Assembly (NCBI GenBank): GCA_016283985.1
Contig: JAEENZ010000213.1
Coordinates: 1 to 12,480 of the forward strand
Source of the DNA: Bacteroidales bacterium
Lineage (GTDB): Bacteria > Bacteroidota > Bacteroidia > Bacteroidales > UBA932
Reading direction: 5' to 3'
DNA length: 12,480 nucleotides
Positions 6,543 through 12,480 of the stretch are shown here, in pieces. The notes below the pieces were generated by a model. That model did not search any database and had not been told where the DNA came from. It saw nothing but the letters and a program-made list of their open reading frames with translations. The position numbers and the translations under genes were made by a program. How positions within the stretch are numbered: the stretch's first letter is position 1; each line of letters starts with the position of its first letter.

Positions 6543-7601
6543 TTACTTTATTCTGAATGGCTGGTCGTCGTACAGGAGGAAGCGCTTTGCCTTGCGTATC
6601 CATTTCTGCTCCTCGCTCTTCACATGCTCTTCCACGATGTCGAAGGTAATGCCTCCGCGGAGATACTCTGCCATGACAGGATCCGCCAGCCTGCCATACA
6701 GGCTGTCCGAGATATGGAACTGGGAATATCTTTCGGAAAGATACTTCATCAACTGAACCGTGTGCAGGAGCGAATGGTAGCGGGTGCCGGGGGTTAGGAT
6801 GAACTGCCATCCAAAGCAGCGTTCGCCCTCGTAGAGCCCTGCAAGGGGGATGAAACTGCAGGGACGGGCAAGCACTCCGTCCGGCACGGGAACAGGATTC
6901 CCTTCCGTTTTGATGAAAGGAGCGCCTATCATCTCGTATGGACGCACGGTCCCAAGGCCGGGATTGACGTTGGTGTCCGTCCAGAGTTTGCCGCCGCAAT
7001 AGAAGAAAGGAGTGAAAACGCCCGCGAAATCGGATGCGGGCGGAATCATCCAGGGCATGAGGGTACGCGGGGTCGATGCCACGTCGGCGGATATCACATG
7101 TAGCGAAACCCGGGATCCGGTTTCACTGGCATACATCTGAGCCAGTTCACCCAGGGTCAGCCCGTGACGATGCGCAGCTGCAGGAGTCCACACGTCGGTT
7201 TCACCGGCAGGCAGCGTGCCTTCCACTTCCCTTCCGGCCGGATTGGGATGGTCTACGATATACAGCGCCGGAGCATCCTCCATCCCTCCGAGGACTGAAA
7301 TCAGCCGCAGCACGTCGATCGTGAAGGGGAAATAGCGCGAGCCCCCGTCCTGGATCTCCACCACGATGGCATCCAGGGCCTTCAGCTGGTCGGGATCGAA
7401 AGAGATGTGGGCGGTGCCGGGAACGGCTTCGTCTCCCGGAAGGAAGACGGCTTCCAGGTTTCCGCGCCTGCGGAAGATATCATATAGGTATGATCCCGTT
7501 TCCGAATCCCAGCAGGCCTGCGTGCAGAACACCCCGACCTTGCCGTCCAGCAAGGCCTTGTCGAGCTGATCCCCGATGGGTGTAGTGCGGAACGAGAACA
7601 T
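6543..7601 (-). CDS. DUF1343 protein (GH171 / NamZ-like), divergent
   Basis: A 352-residue DUF1343 family protein. The family includes Bacillus subtilis NamZ (YbbC), an exo-beta-N-acetylmuramidase that founded GH171. Visible landmarks are EIQDGGSRYFPF (82-93), VDHPNPAGREVEG (116-128), HGLTLGELA (146-154), MPWMIPPAS (182-190) and TNVNPGLGTVRPYEMIGAP (210-228). The glutamate-bearing segment usually written SPEHG reads LPGDEAVPG here (54-62), and the usual GRGT near 215 is GLGT, so catalytic competence is uncertain. No signal peptide is present, unlike secreted NamZ, so it is probably cytoplasmic. Its ATG overlaps the glmM stop by one base (TGATG on the minus strand), implying translational coupling. 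The link to glmM suggests amino-sugar or muropeptide handling; this is inference. Confidence 0.85.
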   Translation of the reverse strand: MFSFRTTPIGDQLDKALLDGKVGVFCTQACWDSETGSYLYDIFRRRGNLEAVFLPGDEAVPGTAHISFDPDQLKALDAIVVEIQDGGSRYFPFTIDVLRLISVLGGMEDAPALYIVDHPNPAGREVEGTLPAGETDVWTPAAAHRHGLTLGELAQMYASETGSRVSLHVISADVASTPRTLMPWMIPPASDFAGVFTPFFYCGGKLWTDTNVNPGLGTVRPYEMIGAPFIKTEGNPVPVPDGVLARPCSFIPLAGLYEGERCFGWQFILTPGTRYHSLLHTVQLMKYLSERYSQFHISDSLYGRLADPVMAEYLRGGITFDIVEEHVKSEEQKWIRKAKRFLLYDDQPFRIK

Positions 7602-9013
7602 CAGCCTATGATTTTCTTAGCCAGGGCCACCACCTCGTTTCCAAGGGCCTCGGCCCTTTCCGCGGTGGGAGCTTCGGAATAAACGCGGATTATGGGTTCG
7701 GTATTGGACCTGCGGAGATGCACCCATTCACGGGCGGCTTCGAAGTCCACTTTCACGCCGTCGATGGTATTTACCTTCTCATTCTTGAAGGTCTCCTTCA
7801 TGGTCTCCAGGATCTTGTCGATAAGGGCGCTGTCGCTCAGGTCGATACGGTTCTTTGCGATGAAGTACGGAGGAAGGGTCTTCTTATACTCGCTGACCTT
7901 CAGCCCGTTATGGGCGAGCTTGCTGAGGAAGAGGGCCACGCCCACCATGGCATCGCGGCCGCAGTGGCTGGCAGGGTAGATGACTCCCCCGTTGCCCTCG
8001 CCGCCTATCAGGGCGTTCACCTCGTGCATCTTGGTGGTAACGTTGACCTCGCCCACGGCAGAGGCGTAATAAGTGCCTCCATGGGCCTCCGTGACGTCGC
8101 GAAGGGCACGGCTGGAAGAAAGGTTCGAAACCGTGGCAAGATTCTTCATGCCCTTCTTCACCGCCTCGTCGAGCAGATAGTCGGCAACAGCCACAAGGGT
8201 GTATTCTTCCACGAAGGGCTGTCCGTCCTCGCAGATGAAGGCGAGACGGTCTACGTCGGGATCCACGCTGATGCCGAGATCCGCCTTCTCGCGGACGACG
8301 GTTTCGCTGAGTTCGACCAGATTCTTGGGCAGCGGTTCTGGGTTGTGGGCGAAATCGCCGGTGGGCTCGCCGTTCAGCGTAATGCACTCTACGCCAAGCT
8401 TTTCCAGAAGGCGCGGCATGATGATGCCACCAACGGAATTGATGGCGTCCAGCACAACCTTGAACCCTGCCTTGCGGATTGCCTCCGCATCTACCGTGTC
8501 GAGGGCGAGGACTGCATCTATATGCTCGTCGGTGTAATCGTGCTCGGTGATGGTGCCAAGTTCGTCCACCTCCGCAAAATCGAATTCTCCCTTCTCGGCG
8601 CAGTCCAGAATGACCTGGCCCTGCACTGCCGTGAGGAACTCTCCGTGCTCGTTCAGGAGCTTGAGTGCGTTCCACTGACGGGGATTGTGGGATGCCGTAA
8701 GGATGATTCCGCCGTCAGCGCCAGCAAAGCGCACCGCGAGTTCCGTGGTGGGAGTGGATGCGAATCCGCACCTGACCACGTCGACGCCGCAGGCGATAAG
8801 GGTGCCGCAGACAAGGTTCTCGACCATCACTCCGCTCAGGCGGGCGTCGCGGCCTACAACCACTTTATATTTCTTGCCGAACGGAGCCTTGCGCTTGCGA
8901 AGCTCGCTGCAATAGGCATAACAGAACTTAACGATATCTACAGGGGTAAGGGCGTCTCCCGGAGCGCCTCCGATGGTTCCCCGAATGCCGGAAATGGATT
9001 TGATAAGTGTCAT
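7601..9013 (-). CDS. glmM: Phosphoglucosamine mutase / phosphohexomutase
   Basis: A 470-residue alpha-D-phosphohexomutase, most like the Bacteroidetes proteins annotated as phosphoglucosamine mutase, which convert glucosamine-6-phosphate to glucosamine-1-phosphate for UDP-GlcNAc and cell-wall synthesis. All four active-site loops are intact: TASHNP (106-111) with the phosphoserine Ser108, metal-binding DPDVDR (251-256), sugar-binding GGEGNGG (337-343) and phosphate-binding RRSNTEP (434-440). The start is ATG 9013 because MTLIKSISGIRGTIGG is the family N terminus; extending upstream to 9193 would run through a terminator and into the L31 gene. Substrate (glucosamine versus mannose or glucose phosphate) cannot be settled from these motifs alone. 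First gene of a likely operon with the DUF1343 protein and the TonB-domain lipoprotein. Confidence 0.9.
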   Translation of the reverse strand: MTLIKSISGIRGTIGGAPGDALTPVDIVKFCYAYCSELRKRKAPFGKKYKVVVGRDARLSGVMVENLVCGTLIACGVDVVRCGFASTPTTELAVRFAGADGGIILTASHNPRQWNALKLLNEHGEFLTAVQGQVILDCAEKGEFDFAEVDELGTITEHDYTDEHIDAVLALDTVDAEAIRKAGFKVVLDAINSVGGIIMPRLLEKLGVECITLNGEPTGDFAHNPEPLPKNLVELSETVVREKADLGISVDPDVDRLAFICEDGQPFVEEYTLVAVADYLLDEAVKKGMKNLATVSNLSSSRALRDVTEAHGGTYYASAVGEVNVTTKMHEVNALIGGEGNGGVIYPASHCGRDAMVGVALFLSKLAHNGLKVSEYKKTLPPYFIAKNRIDLSDSALIDKILETMKETFKNEKVNTIDGVKVDFEAAREWVHLRRSNTEPIIRVYSEAPTAERAEALGNEVVALAKKIIG

Positions 9014-9017
9014 ATTG

Positions 9018-9025
9018 CAAATATA
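9018..9025 (-). promoter_or_regulatory. -7 promoter element of glmM
   Basis: TATATTTG on the minus strand is an exact TAnnTTTG match. It ends only 4 nt before the glmM ATG, so the transcript would begin at or very near the start codon. No clear -33 TTTG is seen at 19-21 nt; that position falls inside the upstream terminator hairpin. Confidence 0.6.
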
Positions 9026-9032
9026 ATAAAAT

Positions 9033-9065
9033 AAAAGAGGCAACGACCTTGTCGCTGCCTCTTTT
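9033..9065 (-). terminator. Strong terminator after the bL31 gene
   Basis: Arms 9033-9047 and 9051-9065 form a 15-bp stem with a 3-nt loop, followed on the minus strand by a T-rich run (TTTTATTTTATTATA). One position is an A/C mismatch if transcribed from the plus strand but a G-U pair from the minus strand, so the hairpin fits a minus-strand RNA. It ends the tRNA-Glu/bL31 unit and insulates glmM. Confidence 0.9.
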
Positions 9066-9083
9066 TTATCCTGTAAGAAAGAC

Positions 9084-9335
9084 TTACTTCTTTCTTGCCT
9101 TGTATCTCTGATAGAACATATCAACACGGCCGGCGGTGTCGACAATCTTGGTCTTGCCGGTGTAGAACGGGTGAGAAGTGTTCGAAATCTCAACCTTTAC
9201 GAGAGGATATTCGACTCCGTCCAGGGTGATGGTCTCCTTCGTGGTGGCGCAGCTCCTGGTGATGAAGATGTCCTCATTTGACATATCCTTGAAAACTACA
9301 AGACGGTAGGATTCGGGATGGATTCCTTTTTTCAT
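9084..9335 (-). CDS. rpmE2: 50S ribosomal protein L31, type B
   Basis: An 83-residue bL31 protein of the large ribosomal subunit, placed at the subunit interface. It begins [15 protein letters not shown] and carries [11 protein letters not shown] and [15 protein letters not shown], typical of L31. It is type B: the zinc-ribbon CxxC pairs of type A are absent (the only cysteine is in RSCATTKE), so it needs no zinc. It lies 26 nt downstream of tRNA-Glu with no terminator between, and is followed by a strong terminator, so it is probably transcribed from the tRNA promoter. Confidence 0.96.
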   Translation of the reverse strand: MKKGIHPESYRLVVFKDMSNEDIFITRSCATTKETITLDGVEYPLVKVEISNTSHPFYTGKTKIVDTAGRVDMFYQRYKARKK

Positions 9336-9361
9336 TTTACTAGTAATTGTTAGAAATCTTG

Positions 9362-9433
9362 TAGTGGGTAGGAGAATCGAACTCCTATTGCGAGATTGAG
9401 AATCTCGAGTACTAACCGTTATACGAACCCACC
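9362..9433 (-). tRNA. tRNA-Glu (anticodon CTC)
   Basis: A complete 72-nt cloverleaf on the minus strand. Acceptor arms GGTGGGT and ACCCACT pair with a G1-U72 wobble at the end, and the discriminator is A. The anticodon stem CGAGA/TCTCG encloses loop TTCTCAA, so the anticodon is CTC (complement of 9398-9400) and it reads GAG. The T arm is AGGAG-TTCGATT-CTCCT, and the D stem is GTAT/GTAC. CCA is not encoded. Confidence 0.95.
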
Positions 9434-9450
9434 GTTAGCATTTGGGACTG

Positions 9451-9481
9451 CAAAGATAGACATTTTTGGAATACCTGCAAA
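9451..9481 (-). promoter_or_regulatory. Bacteroidetes-type promoter of tRNA-Glu and bL31
   Basis: On the minus strand, TTTG (complement of 9478-9481) precedes TATCTTTG (complement of 9451-9458) by exactly 19 nt. The -7 element ends 17 nt before the tRNA 5' end. Sequence around it (9441-9462) matches the tRNA-Phe promoter region 3115-3136 at 21 of 22 positions. Confidence 0.85.
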
Positions 9482-9490
9482 TTTTTTTGT

Positions 9491-9498
9491 TAAATTTG
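9491..9498 (+). promoter_or_regulatory. -7 promoter element of the small membrane protein operon
   Basis: TAAATTTG is an exact TAnnTTTG match ending 5 nt before the ATG at 9504. A TTTG at 9465-9468 is a possible -33 element, but the 22-nt gap is slightly long. Transcription would start close to the ATG, and the element lies back to back with the tRNA-Glu promoter. Confidence 0.5.
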
Positions 9499-9503
9499 TA
9501 AGT

Positions 9504-9956
9504 ATGAAAACATTAAAGAAAATCCTCATCTTCACGGTGCTGGCCCTGCTCCTGATTCTGGGCGGATGGATATTTATCCATTTCTTCTGGGTGTTCGGCA
9601 CCGGTGTCAAGGCCGGAGAACTCAACCAGGTGGTCTATAAAGGCTGGGTCTGGAAGACCTATGAAGGGCGCCTGATCATGAGCGGCTTCAAGAACGACAA
9701 GAAAGGCAGCGGCCTGCAGAGCAACGAGTTCACCTTCTCCGTGGACAAGCACGCCGAGGGGCGCAAGGCAAACGGAGCAATGTACCACGTGGCCGACTCC
9801 CTGATGCGCTGCAGCGGCAAGCAGGTTCAGGTCAAATACAAGGAATACCGCGGTGCTCTCCCGTGGAGAGGCATACAGAAGTATGTGGTTTACGACATCC
9901 TCGAGGTCAGCGATCCCGCCCGCATCAACACTATCCCCATAGACACAGGAGAATGA
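9504..9956 (+). CDS. Small single-helix membrane protein of unknown function
   Basis: A 150-residue protein with one N-terminal hydrophobic helix (about residues 6-30, IFTVLALLLILGGWIFIHFF) after a lysine-rich start, so probably inner-membrane anchored with the rest outside the cytoplasm. The soluble part holds GELNQVVYKGWVWKTYEGRL, a SNEFTFSV strand and ALPWRGIQKYVVYDIL. I recall short Bacteroidetes proteins with this KTYEG...LPWRG pattern, sometimes carrying a misleading 6-phosphogluconate dehydrogenase name, but no dehydrogenase motif is present here. The start is ATG 9504; in-frame codons further left run into tRNA-Glu. Its stop overlaps the next start as ATGA, so it is translationally coupled to the DPP IV-like peptidase. 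Function unknown. Confidence 0.85.
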   Translation: MKTLKKILIFTVLALLLILGGWIFIHFFWVFGTGVKAGELNQVVYKGWVWKTYEGRLIMSGFKNDKKGSGLQSNEFTFSVDKHAEGRKANGAMYHVADSLMRCSGKQVQVKYKEYRGALPWRGIQKYVVYDILEVSDPARINTIPIDTGE

Positions 9957-11803
9957 TATCATCTTTCTTGATTGCAGCCCTGCTGCAGATCCTGGCCGTC
10001 CATCCCTCCGGCGACGGCCGGGCCATCACCATGCGTGAAGCCGTGCTTGGAGGAGGCCTTAATCCCGCACGCCAGAGCTGGCACTGGGAGGGCGACAGTC
10101 CGGAGAAGGGCTTCCGCCCGACTGAACGTAAGACCTGGACCCTGCCCAAAGAGGATGCCGAGGGCATAGTCATCGGCCAGAGCGTCTCCCGCAATGAATT
10201 CGGTATCGACAGTGGCGTATTCCCCTCTCCATCAGGCAGATACCTTGCCGTTTACAGGAAGGATGAAAGCGCGGTGACGCAGTTCCCTCTGCTGGACATC
10301 AGCACACGTACGGGTAGCCTCCAGCAGATACGTTATCCCATGAACGGGATGGCCTCCGAGCATATCTCGCTGCTCGTCTGCGACACTCTTGGGAACGTCC
10401 TTTCCACCATAATCCCCACCGAATTCACCGATGAGCGCTACCTCACATGCATCAGCTGGAGCCCGGACGACAAGTATGTCTTCATCCAGGTCCTGGACCG
10501 CGAGCAGCACCACATGGCGCTTAACCAGTACAGGGCGGCCGACGGCAGCTACGTGCGAACCATCCTCACGGAGGAAAACGCCGCATGGGTGGAGCCACAG
10601 GATCCCCTGCATTTCATAAAGGGACGCTACGACTTCATCTACCGTACCGACAACCGAGACGGCTACCGCAACCTTTATCTATGCGACACTCTCGGAACCG
10701 TACGCCGCCTCACCGCAGTGGATGCGGACGTGCAGTACGTGGCGGATGACGGCCGCTGGGTCTACTACACCTCCGCGGAGGTATCCCCCATCGAGAATCA
10801 TCTTTTCCGCATAGACATAGGCAAAAAGGCGGTACGGAAGACCAAGAAGTTCGGCAAGCCCCAGCGGCTGACGCCGGATGAAGGCTGGCACAGCGTGACC
10901 ATGAACGAATCCTGCACGCGCTTCATCGACAGCTGGAGCTCGTTCGAGGTGCCTTTCAATGTGGCGGTCCGTTCCGTGGACTGCAAGTCCTCGGAAGTGC
11001 TTTACGAAGCCCCGGATCCGCTTGCTGATGTGGCCAAGGGGGAAATCGAGCTTGGCACCGTGCCCTCGGCGGACGGGCGGTTCGACAATTACTACCGTCT
11101 CTACAAGCCGGCGGGGTTCGATCCTTCGAAGAAGTATCCCGTAATAGTCTATGTATACGGCGGCCCGCACTCCCAGATGGTGCAGGACACCTGGCTTGGA
11201 GGCGTGCGTCTCTGGGAGCTTCTGATGGCCCAGAAGGGTTACATCGTATACGTGCAGGACAACCGCGGCACTTCCAACCGGGGAGCCGCCTTCGAGAAGG
11301 CCATCAACCGTCGGTGCGGACAGGCCGAGATGGCCGACCAGGTGGCCGGTCTGCGCAAGCTGATGGAACAGCCGTGGGTGGACAAAGACCGCATAGGCGT
11401 GCACGGCTGGAGCTACGGCGGATTCATGACAATATCCCTGCTCACCAACTATCCCGACATATTCAAGGTAGGCGTGGCCGGCGGTCCCGTGATCGACTGG
11501 AAATGGTACGAGGTGATGTACGGAGAGCGATACATGGACACCCAGGCCGCCAATCCCGAGGGCTTCGCAAAGACATCCCTGATCAACAAGGCGGCGGATC
11601 TCAAGGGCAAGCTGCTGATATGCCAGGGGGCCGTAGACAACACCGTGGTATGGCAGCACAGCCTCAGTTTCGTGCAGGAATGCATAGTGAAGGGCGTGCA
11701 GCTCGACTACTTCCCCTATCCCCGCACCGAGCACAACGTGAGGGGCATATGGAGGGTGCATCTTATGGACAAGGTAACAGACTATTTCGATTTATACTTA
11801 TGA
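9953..11803 (+). CDS. Dipeptidyl peptidase IV-family serine peptidase (S9)
   Basis: A 616-residue S9 peptidase that should release N-terminal dipeptides, classically X-Pro, from peptides. A short hydrophobic N terminus (MISSFLIAALLQILAVHP) looks like a signal peptide, implying a periplasmic location. Residues ~30-370 form the DPP IV beta-propeller, with SRNEFGI (79-85) and YRKDES (101-106), positions linked in the family to binding the substrate N terminus, and ISWSPDDKYVF. The catalytic domain (~380-616) carries YGGPHSQMV, DNRGTSNRG, GWSYGGFM with Ser487, QGAVDNTV with Asp562 and TEHNVRG with His594: a complete triad. At 616 residues it is roughly 100 shorter than Porphyromonas DPP IV, mostly in the propeller. 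The start at 9953 overlaps the preceding stop (ATGA); the next gene overlaps the same way. Exact specificity is inferred. Confidence 0.92.
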   Translation: MISSFLIAALLQILAVHPSGDGRAITMREAVLGGGLNPARQSWHWEGDSPEKGFRPTERKTWTLPKEDAEGIVIGQSVSRNEFGIDSGVFPSPSGRYLAVYRKDESAVTQFPLLDISTRTGSLQQIRYPMNGMASEHISLLVCDTLGNVLSTIIPTEFTDERYLTCISWSPDDKYVFIQVLDREQHHMALNQYRAADGSYVRTILTEENAAWVEPQDPLHFIKGRYDFIYRTDNRDGYRNLYLCDTLGTVRRLTAVDADVQYVADDGRWVYYTSAEVSPIENHLFRIDIGKKAVRKTKKFGKPQRLTPDEGWHSVTMNESCTRFIDSWSSFEVPFNVAVRSVDCKSSEVLYEAPDPLADVAKGEIELGTVPSADGRFDNYYRLYKPAGFDPSKKYPVIVYVYGGPHSQMVQDTWLGGVRLWELLMAQKGYIVYVQDNRGTSNRGAAFEKAINRRCGQAEMADQVAGLRKLMEQPWVDKDRIGVHGWSYGGFMTISLLTNYPDIFKVGVAGGPVIDWKWYEVMYGERYMDTQAANPEGFAKTSLINKAADLKGKLLICQGAVDNTVVWQHSLSFVQECIVKGVQLDYFPYPRTEHNVRGIWRVHLMDKVTDYFDLYL

Positions 11804-12480
11804 AAGAATACATAGAAGCCAACAAGCAGAGGTTCTTCAATGAACTCTTTTCCGTTTTGAGAATTCCCTCCATCAGCGCCAAAGCCGCGAACAAGGCGGA
11901 CATGCGCCGCTGCGCAGAGAAACTGGCCGTACTGCTCGTAGAGGCCGGTGCAGATGAGGCACAGGTGCTCTCCACCGACGGCAACCCAGTGGTATTCGGC
12001 AGCAAGATTATCGACCCTAAGGCACGCACGGTGCTGGTTTACGGTCACTACGACGTTCAGCCCCCGGAGCCGCTGGAACTTTGGCGCACCAATCCTTTCG
12101 AGCCCGTTATCGGGCCTGATCCCGCAACTGGGGCGGATGCCATCTGGGGCCGCGGTGCCAACGACGACAAAGGGCAGTTATTCATGCACATCAAGGCATT
12201 CGAGTACCTGCTCGCCAGCGGCCAATTAAAGCATAACGTTAAATTCCTCTTCGAGGGCGAAGAAGAGATCGGATCCCCTTCCCTTCCCAAGTGGATGAAA
12301 GAGAACAAGAAGCTGCTTAAGGCGGATATCTGCCTGGTTTCGGATACCACGATGATTTCCGACAAGGTGCCCTCCATAAACTGCGGAATGCGCGGCCTCA
12401 GCTATCTGGAAGTCAAGGTGACAGGCCCCAACAAGGACCTGCATTCCGGCCATTACGGCGGAGCTGTCGCCAACCCCATC
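11800..12480 (+). CDS. M20 family dipeptidase, 3'-truncated by the window edge
   Basis: First 227 residues of an M20 metallopeptidase of the cytosolic dipeptidase/carnosinase type, which uses two zinc or manganese ions to split dipeptides. Ligands and catalytic residues are visible: GHYDVQPPEP with His83 and Asp85, WGRGANDDKGQ with the bridging Asp122, EGEEEIGS with Glu155 (general base) and Glu156, and CLVSDTTM with Asp182. CGMRGLSYLEVKVTGP begins the lid/dimerisation domain, and HSGHYGG follows. No signal peptide is present, so it is cytoplasmic. The frame is open to base 12480 and the gene continues beyond it. ATG 11800 overlaps the DPP IV stop (ATGA), so the two should be coupled and may act in series on peptides. 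Confidence 0.93.
   Translation, partial: MKEYIEANKQRFFNELFSVLRIPSISAKAANKADMRRCAEKLAVLLVEAGADEAQVLSTDGNPVVFGSKIIDPKARTVLVYGHYDVQPPEPLELWRTNPFEPVIGPDPATGADAIWGRGANDDKGQLFMHIKAFEYLLASGQLKHNVKFLFEGEEEIGSPSLPKWMKENKKLLKADICLVSDTTMISDKVPSINCGMRGLSYLEVKVTGPNKDLHSGHYGGAVANPI

Noticed and set aside
7718..9034. Long plus-strand ORF of 438 codons
   Set aside because: It is antisense to glmM, whose four active-site loops are intact; its composition looks like a reverse-frame shadow.
9014..9193. 60-residue N-terminal extension of GlmM
   Set aside because: It would translate through the bL31 terminator and part of the bL31 gene; MTLIKSISGIRG at 9013 is the family start.
9863..9952. Upstream extension of the DPP IV-like protein
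   Set aside because: It lies in a shadow frame of the preceding gene; starting at 9953 gives a hydrophobic signal-like N terminus and a standard ATGA overlap.
10679..11761. Minus-strand ORF of 360 codons
   Set aside because: It is antisense to the DPP IV-like catalytic domain, with no recognisable domain or start context.

Overview
The window looks like chromosomal DNA from a GC-rich member of the Bacteroidales (Bacteroidota), probably an uncultured gut or rumen lineage. The signs are TAnnTTTG-type promoter elements, AT-rich start regions with no strong Shine-Dalgarno, a TonB C-terminal protein of Bacteroidetes type, a GlmM beginning MTLIKSISGIRGTIGG, a DPP IV with the NEFGI and KDES motifs of Bacteroidetes, and tRNAs with no encoded CCA. 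I cannot name the genus. No prophage, IS element, CRISPR array or recognised defence system is visible.

Layout. (1) 1-2820, plus strand: the 3' part of a GH3 glycoside hydrolase, then a proline iminopeptidase-like hydrolase. (2) 2831-2975: three 43-bp hairpin-like repeat cores spaced by an identical 8-bp sequence. (3) 3000-3155, minus strand: tRNA-Phe(GAA) with its own promoter and terminator. (4) 3257-5706, plus strand: a glycine-zipper/OmpA-domain lipoprotein joined by a 1-nt overlap to a strongly modified PriA that has lost its helicase motifs and zinc cysteines. (5) 9013-5707, minus strand: glmM, a DUF1343 (GH171/NamZ-like) protein overlapping it by 1 nt, and a lipoprotein with a TonB C-terminal domain, whose stop abuts the priA stop. 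(6) 9481-9033, minus strand: tRNA-Glu(CTC) and ribosomal protein bL31 type B, apparently one transcript ending in a strong terminator. (7) 9504 to the right edge, plus strand: a small one-helix membrane protein, a DPP IV-family S9 peptidase and an M20 dipeptidase, linked by ATGA overlaps.

How they may fit together (inference): the right-hand operon would break peptides down stepwise, DPP IV releasing dipeptides and the M20 enzyme splitting them; the iminopeptidase on the left has related chemistry. The glmM/DUF1343 pair and the OmpA-domain lipoprotein all touch peptidoglycan amino-sugar metabolism or envelope structure. The most unusual gene is the PriA homologue at 3934-5706: an intact, well-framed gene whose fold landmarks remain but whose ATPase motifs are gone and whose winged-helix region is replaced by a predicted coiled coil.
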